This document shows, piece after piece, positions 1 through 9,701 of a DNA stretch of 64,000 bases. Origin of the DNA: an uncultured Pelagibacteraceae bacterium (GTDB taxonomy: Bacteria; Pseudomonadota; Alphaproteobacteria; Pelagibacterales; Pelagibacteraceae); the NCBI GenBank assembly GCA_902571095.1, contig CACGAV010000002.1, positions 22,271 through 86,270 of the forward strand, written 5' to 3'. The notes under the pieces were generated by a model. That model was given only the letters and a program-made list of their open reading frames with translations. It did no database searches and was not told the origin of the DNA. A program made the translations under genes and the position numbers. Each line of letters opens with the position of its first letter. Position 1 is the first letter of the stretch.

Positions 1-1
1 T

Positions 2-124
2 AGAAAGGCTTTGTCAAAAAAGCTTGATACTAAATTTCTTCCCAAGTTACATTTTGTCGAAGACAAGTCTTTTGACTATGCTGAAAGAATAGAAAAACTG
101 ATAAAGAAAAATAAAAGTAAATGA
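2..124 (+). CDS. rbfA: 30S ribosome-binding factor RbfA, C-terminal fragment
   Basis: The window opens inside a reading frame that runs to a TGA at 122-124 and reads as the last 40 residues of RbfA, including LPKLHFVEDKSFDYAERI, which matches the conserved RbfA ending (P-x-L-x-F-x-x-D-x-S-F). RbfA binds the 30S subunit and helps 16S rRNA 5'-end maturation and cold adaptation. The stop overlaps the start of rpsO as ATGA, so the two genes are probably translationally coupled. In many bacteria truB sits between rbfA and rpsO; here there is no room for it. The 5' part lies outside the window. The ORF track omits it because no start is present. Confidence 0.8.
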   Translation, partial: RKALSKKLDTKFLPKLHFVEDKSFDYAERIEKLIKKNKSK

Positions 125-378
125 AATTAAAAAAAGATATAATCAAATCTTTGGCAATACATAAAAAAGATGTTGGCTCTACTGCTGTACAGATTGGTAT
201 ATTAAGCGAGAAAATTGAAAAACTCTCAAATCATTTTAAAAAATTTAAAAAAGACAAGCATTCATCTAGAGGATTAACTAAGTCTGTTAATCAGAGAAAA
301 AGACTTTTACATTATCTTAATAAAAATGATCCAATAGCTTACAGTGAAGTTGTAAAAAAACTTAATTTAAGAAAATAA
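121..378 (+). CDS. rpsO: 30S ribosomal protein S15
   Basis: S15 binds the central domain of 16S rRNA early in 30S assembly. The 85-residue product is close to the usual 88-89 and carries the family core, including [14 protein letters not shown] near residues 19-32, [15 protein letters not shown] near 38-52 and the QRKRLLHYL helix near 58-66. It begins on an ATG that overlaps the rbfA stop by 4 bp, and pnp follows 4 bp downstream. The rpsO-pnp pair is conserved across Proteobacteria. In E. coli S15 represses its own mRNA through a 5' pseudoknot; the rbfA overlap here leaves little leader for that, although rbfA coding sequence could still fold. Confidence 0.97.
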   Translation: MKLKKDIIKSLAIHKKDVGSTAVQIGILSEKIEKLSNHFKKFKKDKHSSRGLTKSVNQRKRLLHYLNKNDPIAYSEVVKKLNLRK

Positions 379-382
379 ATAT

Positions 383-2452
383 ATGTTTAAACAATTTAAA
401 GAAGAAATAAATTTTGGTGGAAAAAAATTAATATTAGAGACAGGAAAAGTAGCCCGACAAGCTGATGGAGCAATATTAGCGACTCTGGGAGAAACTGTTG
501 TTCTAGCAACAGTTGTTGGTGCAAAAAAAGTAAATCCCGAAACAGATTATTTTCCACTATCTGTAAACTATCAAGAGAAATATTATGCTGCAGGAAAAAT
601 TCCTGGAGGCTATTTTAAAAGAGAAGCCAGACCGACAGAGTCAGAGACATTAATTTCAAGATTAATTGATAGACCTATAAGACCACTGTTTCCTGATGAC
701 TTTAGAAATGAAGTACAAGTTTTACCTACAGTTATTTCTTATGATAATGAAAATGAGGCAGATATACTCTCAATAATAGCGTCCTCAGCTGCTTTATCGA
801 TTTCAGGATTACCATTTAAAGGACCGGTCGGCGCAAGCAGAGTTGGTTTTATAGATGGAAAATATATTTTAAATCCTACTAAAAAAGATTTAGAAAATTC
901 TAAGTTAGATCTCGTTGTAGCCGGAACCAAAGATGCAGTTTTAATGGTAGAGTCCGAAGCATCTGGTTTAACAGAAAAAGAAATGTTAGATGCAGTTAAA
1001 TTTGGTCATGAAAGTTTTGTATCAGTTATTAAAGGAATAGAAAAGCTAGCAAAAAGTTGTTCCAAAGAAAAATGGAAAATAGAAAAAAAGGATTATGGTA
1101 AAGTTTATAAAACTATACAAAAAGAATTAACTAAAGATTTAGAAAAAGCGTTTTCAGAAAAGGACAAAAAGAAAAGATCAGAATTAATAAGTTTGGCTGG
1201 AGAGAAATGTCTAAACTTATTTGAAGGTCAAGAAGATCTTTTAGAGCATGAAATTATGCTGCAACTCAAAAATTTAGAAAAAGATATTGTTAGAACTAGA
1301 ATTTTGAAAAGTAAAAAAAGAATAGATGGTAGAGGATTAGCAGATGTAAGGCCTATAAAATGTGAAGTTGGAATTTTACCCCGTGTTCATGGCTCAGCTT
1401 TATTTACAAGAGGTGAGACACAAGCTATCGTAACCACTACCCTTGGAACATCAGATGACGAACAAAGAATTGAAAGTCTTGAGGGTTTAAGAAGAGAAAG
1501 ATTTATGTTGCATTATAATTTTCCCCCATTTTCGGTTGGGGAGACTGGAAGAATTGGTACAGGAAGAAGAGAAGTTGGCCATGGTAAATTAGCATGGAGA
1601 GCACTGAATTCCTCCCTACCAAAAAAAGAAAATTTTCCTTACACACTAAGAATTGTTTCTGACATTACAGAGTCTAATGGGTCTTCATCAATGGCGACAG
1701 TTTGTGGATCATCTTTAGCATTAATGGATGCTGCAGTTCCTATTGCGGAACCTGTAGCAGGAATAGCCATGGGATTAATAAAAGAGAAAGATAAATTTTC
1801 CATACTTTCTGATATTCTTGGAGACGAGGATCATTTGGGAGATATGGACTTTAAGGTAGCAGGAACAAAAAGTGGTATAACATCCTTACAGATGGATATA
1901 AAAATAACCGGGATTACCTTTGAGATAATGGAAAAAGCCTTAGATCAAGCAAAAGAAGGAAGGATCCATATTCTGAATGAGATGAATAAAACTATTAAAT
2001 CATCAAGAAAAGAAGTTGGCAAACACACACCAAAAATGGAAACAATAAAAGTTGACAAAAAAGATATTGCGACTGTCATTGGTAAAGGTGGTGCCACTAT
2101 AAGAGAAATTGTTGAAAAATCAGGTGCAAAAGTAGATGTCAAAGATACTGGCGATGTTACAATCGCAGCAGCAAATGAGGAAACTAGAAAAATAGCTGCA
2201 CAAATGATTAACGATCTTGTTGCAAAACCTGAGATGGGGAAAACATACAAAGGAAAAGTGGTTAAAATTATGGAATTTGGAGCTTTTGTAAACTTTTTAG
2301 GAAAACAGGATGGACTTGTCCATATTTCACAATTAGCTGCTAAAAGAGTGCAAAAAGTTACAGATGTAGTTAAAGAAGGTGATGAAGTTTCAGTTAAAGT
2401 GATTGGTTTCGACAGAGGAAAAGTTAAACTTTCTATAAAAGAAGCAGTCTAA
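383..2452 (+). CDS. pnp: polyribonucleotide nucleotidyltransferase (PNPase)
   Basis: PNPase degrades RNA 3' to 5' by phosphorolysis and is a trimeric cytoplasmic enzyme that can join the degradosome. The 689-residue product has the full family layout: a first RNase PH domain (roughly 1-215), an all-helical linker, a second, catalytic RNase PH domain (roughly 310-540, with [12 protein letters not shown]-like [12 protein letters not shown] and [16 protein letters not shown]), a KH domain with the [10 protein letters not shown] loop and a C-terminal S1 domain containing [15 protein letters not shown]. The length is near the usual 700. It follows rpsO by 4 bp and is probably co-transcribed with it. 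No odd features are seen. Confidence 0.97.
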   Translation: MFKQFKEEINFGGKKLILETGKVARQADGAILATLGETVVLATVVGAKKVNPETDYFPLSVNYQEKYYAAGKIPGGYFKREARPTESETLISRLIDRPIRPLFPDDFRNEVQVLPTVISYDNENEADILSIIASSAALSISGLPFKGPVGASRVGFIDGKYILNPTKKDLENSKLDLVVAGTKDAVLMVESEASGLTEKEMLDAVKFGHESFVSVIKGIEKLAKSCSKEKWKIEKKDYGKVYKTIQKELTKDLEKAFSEKDKKKRSELISLAGEKCLNLFEGQEDLLEHEIMLQLKNLEKDIVRTRILKSKKRIDGRGLADVRPIKCEVGILPRVHGSALFTRGETQAIVTTTLGTSDDEQRIESLEGLRRERFMLHYNFPPFSVGETGRIGTGRREVGHGKLAWRALNSSLPKKENFPYTLRIVSDITESNGSSSMATVCGSSLALMDAAVPIAEPVAGIAMGLIKEKDKFSILSDILGDEDHLGDMDFKVAGTKSGITSLQMDIKITGITFEIMEKALDQAKEGRIHILNEMNKTIKSSRKEVGKHTPKMETIKVDKKDIATVIGKGGATIREIVEKSGAKVDVKDTGDVTIAAANEETRKIAAQMINDLVAKPEMGKTYKGKVVKIMEFGAFVNFLGKQDGLVHISQLAAKRVQKVTDVVKEGDEVSVKVIGFDRGKVKLSIKEAV

Positions 2453-2458
2453 CTTTCA

Positions 2459-2977
2459 TTAAATTTTATATTCAAAATTTTGAGTTTTCTCATTAACTTG
2501 TAATTCTTTTGCTCCATTTCTTAAATGAAAATTCCTTGCCATTTCTGTTAATGGTGACAACGTTATTAATCTATTTAGATGATTTGATTTCTTTATTTTT
2601 TTAAAAACCTCTTTTACGATCAATTTTCCACCACCTTTCTTTTTTGACCAGACTGTATAAGCAATAGCTATCTTACCAATATTTTTACTCCTCCAAGATG
2701 CGCTTTGTAGGTGAGCATCTTTAGTCATTAAATCAAATTCATCGATTGTTTTTGGAATTTCATTTGTGAAACCAAAACACATTATTGCGCATATTTCTTT
2801 TTTATACCTCACGCCAAATATTTTTCTACCATAGCTTGTTCTAAATTTTACATCTAATTCAGGTCTGATTGGGTCCTCTTTGGTATTGCAAGTTTCAAGT
2901 TCAACAAGTTCGGCTCCTTTTATCCAATCAAAAAAATTTTCAAATTTTTCTTTAATTTTTTTATTAAATTTAGACAT
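2459..2977 (-). CDS. GNAT-like acetyltransferase-fold protein, function unknown
   Basis: This 172-residue protein is not a recognised enzyme. The C-terminal half looks like a GNAT fold: a strand-loop region IAIAYTVWSKKKGGGKLI followed by a helix, then LITLSPLTEMARNFHLRNGAKEL, which resembles the terminal 'A-x-x-F-H/Y-x-x-x-G-A/F' segment of acetyltransferases. A textbook acetyl-CoA loop (R/Q-x-x-G-x-G/A) is not clear, although KKGGGK lies where it would be expected. It is transcribed toward pnp, with 6 bp between the two stops, and sits 18 bp downstream of fabI, so it may be the last gene of the fab operon. No signal peptide or membrane segment is present. Confidence 0.5.
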   Translation of the reverse strand: MSKFNKKIKEKFENFFDWIKGAELVELETCNTKEDPIRPELDVKFRTSYGRKIFGVRYKKEICAIMCFGFTNEIPKTIDEFDLMTKDAHLQSASWRSKNIGKIAIAYTVWSKKKGGGKLIVKEVFKKIKKSNHLNRLITLSPLTEMARNFHLRNGAKELQVNEKTQNFEYKI

Positions 2978-2995
2978 TTTATATGATTAATTTTA

Positions 2996-3781
2996 TTAAG
3001 TAATATTTTTAGGATCTGGCATTCCTGCTTTATTATAACCAGCATCAACATAATGTATTTCGCCTGTTACACCAGCCGCAAGATCACTTAATAAATAAAG
3101 CGCAGATTTTCCAACATCATTGATATCAACGTTTCTTTTTAAAAAAGAATGATCAGAACTCCATTTGTATAAAAACTTTGCATCACCAATTGCCGATGCA
3201 GCTAAAGTTTTAATTGGCCCAGCACTAATGGCATTTACTCTAATTCCTTTTGCTCCTAAATCTCTAGAAATATACTTTACGCTTGATTCCAAGGCAGCTT
3301 TGCAAACCCCCATTACGTTATAGTTAGGTATTACTTTCGTAGACTCGTAAGTTAAAGTTAACATGCTCGATCCACTTTTCATTATTTTTGATGCCTCTTT
3401 TGCTATTTCAGTAAACGAAAAGCACGATACAAGCATACTTTTTGTAAAGTTTTCTCTTGAGGTGTCAATATACTGACCTGATAGTTCTGTTCTATCTGAA
3501 AATGCAATTGCATGAACTACGAAATCGATTTGTCCCCACTTTTTTTTTATTTCCTCAAATGTTTTTTTAATATCATCTTTGTTTTCTACATTGCAATCTA
3601 AAAGAAATTTTGAGTTAACGGTCTCAGCTAGAGGCGTAACTCTTTTTTTAAGTGCATCTCCAAGATATGTAAAAGCAAGCTCAGCTCCATTTTCTGAAAG
3701 TTTTTTTGCTATACCCCAAGCTATGGATCGTTCATTAGCAACACCCATTATTAAACCTTTTTTGCCTTTAACTAGATCCAT
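2996..3781 (-). CDS. fabI: enoyl-[acyl-carrier-protein] reductase (NADH), FabI
   Basis: FabI reduces enoyl-ACP in the last step of each cycle of type II fatty acid synthesis. The 261-residue product is the usual size. It shows the FabI nucleotide-binding start GVANERSIAWGIAK near residues 13-26 and the Y-x6-K-type active site in NYNVMGVCKAALESSVKYI, where the Tyr and Lys of the short-chain dehydrogenase catalytic set are both present. It lies 2 bp downstream of fabB on the same strand. The fabA-fabB-fabI order next to an irr-type gene is familiar from Alphaproteobacteria, which supports a single operon for unsaturated and saturated fatty acid synthesis. Confidence 0.95.
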   Translation of the reverse strand: MDLVKGKKGLIMGVANERSIAWGIAKKLSENGAELAFTYLGDALKKRVTPLAETVNSKFLLDCNVENKDDIKKTFEEIKKKWGQIDFVVHAIAFSDRTELSGQYIDTSRENFTKSMLVSCFSFTEIAKEASKIMKSGSSMLTLTYESTKVIPNYNVMGVCKAALESSVKYISRDLGAKGIRVNAISAGPIKTLAASAIGDAKFLYKWSSDHSFLKRNVDINDVGKSALYLLSDLAAGVTGEIHYVDAGYNKAGMPDPKNIT

Positions 3782-3783
3782 AC

Positions 3784-4995
3784 TTAAACCTTTTCAAAAA
3801 TTAAAGTTGCGTTTGTTCCACCAAAACCAAAGCTATTTGACATCACAGAGTTCAAATTTACATCTTTCTCAACCTTTGTAATAATTGGAAAGTTTTTAGC
3901 TTCATCATCCATTTCATTAACATTTGCTGAAGCAGCAATAAAATTATTTTTCATCATTATTAACGAGTAAATTGCTTCATGAACAGAAGCTGCACCCAGC
4001 GGGTGTCCAGAAAGAGATTTGGTCGAACTTATTTTTGGAACGTTATCTTTGAAAGCACCTTTTATCGCTTTTAACTCAGTTATATCTCCCACAGGCGTTG
4101 AGGTCCCATGAGCATTTATATAATCAACTTTATTACGAGTTGTCTTTAGTGCTAAATTCATACACCTAGTTGCTCCCTCACCTGATGGCGCAACCATATC
4201 ATAACCATCAGAAGTAGCTCCATAACCAGTGAGTTCTGCATAAATTTTTGCTCCTCTTGCTTTTGCATGTTCTAATTCTTCTAAAACCAAAACTCCTGCT
4301 CCTCCAGCTATTACAAAACCGTCTCTAGTTTTGTCATAAGGTCTAGATGCTTTTTGCGGAGAGTCATTATATTTAGATGATAATGCAGTCATCGCATCGA
4401 ACATTGCTGTCATCGCAAAATGTATTTCATCACTACCACCAGCAAATATAACTTTTTGTTTTCCAAACTGAATAAGTTCCATTGCATTTCCGATACAATG
4501 CCCACTAGTCGCACAAGCAGAGCTAATTGTATAGTTAACGCCTTTTATTTTAAAAGGAACAGCTAATGTTGCAGACGCAGTACTCGCCATTGTTCTGGGT
4601 ACAATAAATGGCCCCATTTTTTTTGGATTTTTTTCTCTTGTTTTGTCCGCAGCTAAAATTACATTTTCTATAGAGGGACCCCCTGATCCCATGACCATAC
4701 CAGAATCAACATTACTTACATCTTTATCCTCCAAGCCTGAGTCACTAATAGCCTCTTTCATCGCCACATAGTTATATGCTGACCCATTTCCCATAAACCT
4801 TAAAGCTTTTCTATCAACATAATCTGCAAGTTTAATATTTGGTTTTCCATGGACGTGGCTTTTTAAATTATGTTCTTTGTATTCTTCTGCAAAAGAAATT
4901 CCTGATTTATTATTTATAAGAGAATCGTAAACCTCTTTTTGATTATTACCAAGACAAGAAACAATCCCAATGCCTGTTACAACAACTCTCTTCAT
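3784..4995 (-). CDS. fabB: beta-ketoacyl-ACP synthase I, FabB
   Basis: FabB condenses malonyl-ACP with acyl-ACP and is needed to extend the cis-3-decenoyl-ACP made by FabA. The 403-residue product carries the condensing-enzyme catalytic triad: Cys in SSACATSGHCIGNAME, His in NAHGTSTPVGD and the second His in SGHPLGAASVHEAIYSL. The N-terminus MKRVVVTGIGIVSCLGNN is the normal KAS start. Its ATG overlaps the fabA stop by 4 bp, indicating translational coupling, and fabI follows after 2 bp. Pairing with fabA, and the match to FabB rather than FabF, supports the specific name. The FabB assignment rests on context plus overall resemblance. Confidence 0.94.
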   Translation of the reverse strand: MKRVVVTGIGIVSCLGNNQKEVYDSLINNKSGISFAEEYKEHNLKSHVHGKPNIKLADYVDRKALRFMGNGSAYNYVAMKEAISDSGLEDKDVSNVDSGMVMGSGGPSIENVILAADKTREKNPKKMGPFIVPRTMASTASATLAVPFKIKGVNYTISSACATSGHCIGNAMELIQFGKQKVIFAGGSDEIHFAMTAMFDAMTALSSKYNDSPQKASRPYDKTRDGFVIAGGAGVLVLEELEHAKARGAKIYAELTGYGATSDGYDMVAPSGEGATRCMNLALKTTRNKVDYINAHGTSTPVGDITELKAIKGAFKDNVPKISSTKSLSGHPLGAASVHEAIYSLIMMKNNFIAASANVNEMDDEAKNFPIITKVEKDVNLNSVMSNSFGFGGTNATLIFEKV

Positions 4996-5498
4996 TGCTT
5001 ATAAACTCCAACTTTTAAATTTTCTGCAGTATATATTTGTTTATCATCAGCTTTTAAAATGCCGTCAGCAAATCCAACAGTTCCACCTTCTGTTTTTAAA
5101 ACTTTTTTCATGTTAACTTCGTAAGTTGCCATTTTAACTTTTTTTATAACTTCTCCTGTAAATCTAACAGAATTTACACCTAAAGCACGTCCTTTACCTG
5201 GTTCACCTATCCATCCTAAGTAAAATCCAACTAATTGCCACATTGCGTCTAATCCAAGACATCCAGGCATCACAGGATCACTCTTAAAATGACAATCAAA
5301 GAACCACATATTATCTTTAATATCTAACTCAGCTTTTATTATACCTTTTTTAAATTTTCCTTCACCAGATTGAATTTGTGTAATTCTGTCAAACATCAAC
5401 ATTGGTGGTGATGGCAAACGCGCATTCCCTTCACCAAAAAGCGCGCCATTTGCACAGTCAATTAATTCGTTATAGTTGTAATTGTTTTTTTGTTTCAT
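4992..5498 (-). CDS. fabA: 3-hydroxydecanoyl-ACP dehydratase/isomerase, FabA
   Basis: FabA dehydrates 3-hydroxydecanoyl-ACP and isomerises the trans-2 product to cis-3, opening the anaerobic route to unsaturated fatty acids. The diagnostic stretch FDCHFKSDPVMPGCLGLDAM contains the active-site His and, further on, the catalytic Asp. The ORF track begins at a TTG (5513) giving MLAFKMKQ; I prefer the ATG at 5498 (MKQKNNYNYNE), which gives 168 residues, close to the 170 or so of other FabA proteins. It is the first gene of the fabA-fabB-fabI unit and is divergent from the irr-type gene, with about 70 bp between the starts for both promoters. Confidence 0.94.
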   Translation of the reverse strand: MKQKNNYNYNELIDCANGALFGEGNARLPSPPMLMFDRITQIQSGEGKFKKGIIKAELDIKDNMWFFDCHFKSDPVMPGCLGLDAMWQLVGFYLGWIGEPGKGRALGVNSVRFTGEVIKKVKMATYEVNMKKVLKTEGGTVGFADGILKADDKQIYTAENLKVGVYKQ

Positions 5499-5569
5499 TT
5501 TGAAAGCTAACAATTGCTTGAGTTTTTGGCAATATCATATATAAAATTGAAAAATTATAAAGTAAGTTA

Positions 5570-5992
5570 ATGCATAAAATGATTAAAAAAAACAAGACTT
5601 TTATAGATAAACTTAGATCCTCAGGTCTCAGACCTACAAATCAAAGAGTAGAAATATGCAAATTTCTCTTCGGTAGAAAAAAAACATTTCATTTTACAGT
5701 TGAAGAATTAAAAAATTCCATGAATTTAAAAAGGCTGAAAAAAATTTCTACAGCTACTTTTTATAACACTGTGCATGCACTTAAAAGCGCAGGTCATTTG
5801 AAAGAATTCTCTTTGGACAATAACACTTCGTATTATGATACTAATATTGCATCTCATCATCACTTTTTCGATAATGGGAAAGTAATTGATATTAAGAGCG
5901 ACAAAATTACCTTTCAAAAACTTCCAGAGGCTCCAAAAGGCAAGAAAATCAAAAACGTTGAAGTTGTAATAAGATTAGAAAATAATAATTAA
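5570..5992 (+). CDS. irr: Fur-family transcriptional regulator, Irr type
   Basis: Irr proteins are Fur-family regulators of Alphaproteobacteria that respond to haem status rather than binding Fe(II) like Fur, and they repress haem and iron-using genes when iron is scarce. The 140-residue product has the N-terminal winged helix (LRSSGLRPTNQRVEICKFLF; then SAATFYNT-like KISTATFYNTVHALKSAGHL) and a dimerisation domain with the run of histidines SHHHFF that is characteristic of Irr. The CxxC zinc pairs of Fur/Zur are absent. Its position divergent from fabA and directly upstream of katG, whose promoter holds a Fur-family-like palindrome, fits a local regulator. The first ATG is used; another Met lies at residue 4. 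Confidence 0.82.
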   Translation: MHKMIKKNKTFIDKLRSSGLRPTNQRVEICKFLFGRKKTFHFTVEELKNSMNLKRLKKISTATFYNTVHALKSAGHLKEFSLDNNTSYYDTNIASHHHFFDNGKVIDIKSDKITFQKLPEAPKGKKIKNVEVVIRLENNN

Positions 5993-6015
5993 TCCAAAAA
6001 AAATATCTTGTTGTA

Positions 6016-6043
6016 TTGACACATACTTTAGAATAATTATAAA
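6016..6043 (+). promoter_or_regulatory. predicted sigma-70 promoter of katG
   Basis: TTGACA (6016-6021) and TATAAA (6038-6043) are separated by 16 bp and lie upstream of the katG ATG at 6071. The -35 is a perfect consensus match and the -10 differs at one or two positions. The spacing to the start leaves a leader of roughly 20 nt. A 19-bp near-palindrome covers the spacer and the -10, so a bound repressor would block RNA polymerase. The promoter is predicted by eye only. Confidence 0.6.
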
Positions 6044-6044
6044 G
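6026..6044. promoter_or_regulatory. Fur-family (Irr/ICE-like) operator palindrome in the katG promoter
   Basis: CTTTAGAATAATTATAAAG is an inverted repeat in which nine of the nine outer-to-inner position pairs match except one (G/A at the sixth pair), around a single central A. It resembles the alphaproteobacterial iron control element bound by Irr (TTTAGAA-n3-TTCTAAA) and also the 7-1-7 layout of Fur/PerR boxes. It overlaps the -10 of katG and lies 33 bp after the stop of the irr-type gene. Binding by Irr is an inference; a Fur or PerR-like protein elsewhere in the genome could use it instead. Confidence 0.55.
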
Positions 6045-6064
6045 TAGTTATAATTAGAAATTAA

Positions 6065-8248
<2,184 letters not shown>

Positions 8249-8249
8249 A

Positions 8250-8504
8250 ATGACCGAGTTTACATCAGGTATTTTTAATGCTTCAAAAAAAATCTACGAC
8301 ACAAATAAAGGGTCGATATTAAGAACAATTGTTTACACAATTGGCCACTTTGTAATTGCAATTACAGTATTAATGCTGGTTGCCGATGTATCTTTTTATA
8401 TAGCATTAACAGACGCAATTGTTGAGCCGTTAGCAAATTCTGTATGGTATTTTGTTTTAGATAAGTTTTGGGCTTCAAAATTAATGAAAAAATCTAAAAA
8501 TTAA
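8250..8504 (+). CDS. small DUF2061 membrane protein
   Basis: The 84-residue product matches the DUF2061 family: RTIVYTIGHFVIAITVLMLV forms one predicted membrane segment near residues 25-46 and DAIVEPLANSVWYFVLDKFW a second conserved segment near 55-74. The biochemical role of the family is unknown. It begins 1 bp after the katG stop and is probably co-transcribed with it, so it would share any peroxide- or iron-dependent control. Its TAA stop shares the tetranucleotide TTAA with the stop of the convergent SH3-domain gene. Confidence 0.75.
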   Translation: MTEFTSGIFNASKKIYDTNKGSILRTIVYTIGHFVIAITVLMLVADVSFYIALTDAIVEPLANSVWYFVLDKFWASKLMKKSKN

Positions 8505-8947
8505 AGTCTTCCTTTTAAGTTTTGTTTTTTTATCCAACCCGAATAATCCCCAGTTTTAATTTTACACCAGCTATTTTTACATTTTTTTACCAAACAGAGT
8601 CTACCTTTTTCAAGTTTAGCTAATGGTTTTGAAAATTCCGAAGGTCTTTTAAAAACTATACTATTATTAAACTGGTTTATTGCAGCCTTTTTTTTTGAAA
8701 GCTGAGAGACGTGTATCCAGCCAGAATTATTTTCATGATCAATAATTTTTCTGAAATTATAAGACCTGTCGATTATTTTTACTGGAAGAAATTTTTTTTT
8801 ATAAACTAATTTTACTGGATGATCCAATGAAGGCCCTTGTCTAAGGTTAACCGTATCACTTCTTAATGTGAGATAATATTTAGTGTCTGAAAAAGCGAGA
8901 TTAGTAACGAAGCTAAAGATTGATAAAATTATAAATATTTTAACCAT
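8501..8947 (-). CDS. exported protein with two bacterial SH3-like domains
   Basis: The 148-residue product begins with a likely signal peptide (MVKIFIILSIFSFVTNLAFS, cleavage near residue 20). It then has two bacterial SH3-like modules: YYLTLRSDTVNLRQGPSLDH through NNSGWIHVSQL (about 24-82) and a second ending KIKTGDYSGWIKKQNL (about 98-145). Such domains are associated with periplasmic or cell-wall targeting; no catalytic domain is present. It is the last gene of the ubiE-ubiB-coaBC-moeB/thiF-like operon, overlapping the preceding gene by 8 bp. Its function is unknown. The stop is shared in TTAA with the DUF2061 gene. Confidence 0.7.
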   Translation of the reverse strand: MVKIFIILSIFSFVTNLAFSDTKYYLTLRSDTVNLRQGPSLDHPVKLVYKKKFLPVKIIDRSYNFRKIIDHENNSGWIHVSQLSKKKAAINQFNNSIVFKRPSEFSKPLAKLEKGRLCLVKKCKNSWCKIKTGDYSGWIKKQNLKGRL

Positions 8948-9701
8948 GCAGGTAACGATTCTTACATTTAGGGTCTTTTAATAACTTAATTTTCCTAAAA
9001 TTTGAATCAAGCGCATTAAAAACGATTATATTTTCTTTTTTACCATTTTTAAAATCTAAAATTGATTTTATTACCTCATTCGCTTGTAAGGATCCTGCGA
9101 TGCCTGCCAATGTAGTTATAATACCATCAGTTTCGCAATTAGTTTCATCATTTGGACTATTTGGCATGAAGCATCTAAAACAAGGAGTTTTTTTTCTAAA
9201 ATCGAATGTAAATAGTTGCCCATCAAATTTATTTATTGCTGATGATATAAGTACTTTCTTATTTTTAAGACAATAGTCATTTATTACAAACCTTGATTTA
9301 AAATTATCGGTTCCATCGCAGATAATTTCATAATCTCTAGCAATTCTGGTAATATTTTTGCTGTCAATTCTTTCTTTGTAAATTTTTATATTTATCCTCT
9401 TATTTATATTTTTAACTATTTTTCTAGAAACAGTAACTTTATTTTTTCCTACATCATTTTTCGTGTAAAGTATTTGTCTACTTAAGTTTGAAAGTTCAAT
9501 TTTATCGTGATCAGCAATACCCAAATTTCCTACCCCCGAATATGCTAAGTATAAAATTAAAGGGCAACCAAGGCCTCCTGCCCCAATAACTAAAACTTTT
9601 GACTTAAAAATTTTTTTTTGACCGTTCAAACCAATTTTTTTAAGAATTAGTTGTTTATAGTATTTTTCGTATTCTTCACTCTTAATTGAGACTTTTTTCA
9701 T
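8940..9701 (-). CDS. MoeB/ThiF-type E1-like adenylyltransferase
   Basis: Proteins of this family adenylate the C-terminal glycine of MoaD or ThiS so that sulfur can be loaded for molybdopterin or thiamine synthesis. The 253-residue product has the nucleotide-binding loop VIGAGGLGCPLILYL near residue 36-50, the DxDxIExSNLxRQ motif as ADHDKIELSNLSRQIL and the CD-G-T segment IICDGTDNFKSRF. The zinc site is incomplete: CFRC is present, but the second pair is reduced to one Cys in DPKCKNRYLHG at the very end. Whether it serves MoaD, ThiS or another sulfur carrier cannot be told from the window. It overlaps coaBC by 20 bp and the SH3-protein gene by 8 bp. Confidence 0.8.
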   Translation of the reverse strand: MKKVSIKSEEYEKYYKQLILKKIGLNGQKKIFKSKVLVIGAGGLGCPLILYLAYSGVGNLGIADHDKIELSNLSRQILYTKNDVGKNKVTVSRKIVKNINKRINIKIYKERIDSKNITRIARDYEIICDGTDNFKSRFVINDYCLKNKKVLISSAINKFDGQLFTFDFRKKTPCFRCFMPNSPNDETNCETDGIITTLAGIAGSLQANEVIKSILDFKNGKKENIIVFNALDSNFRKIKLLKDPKCKNRYLHG

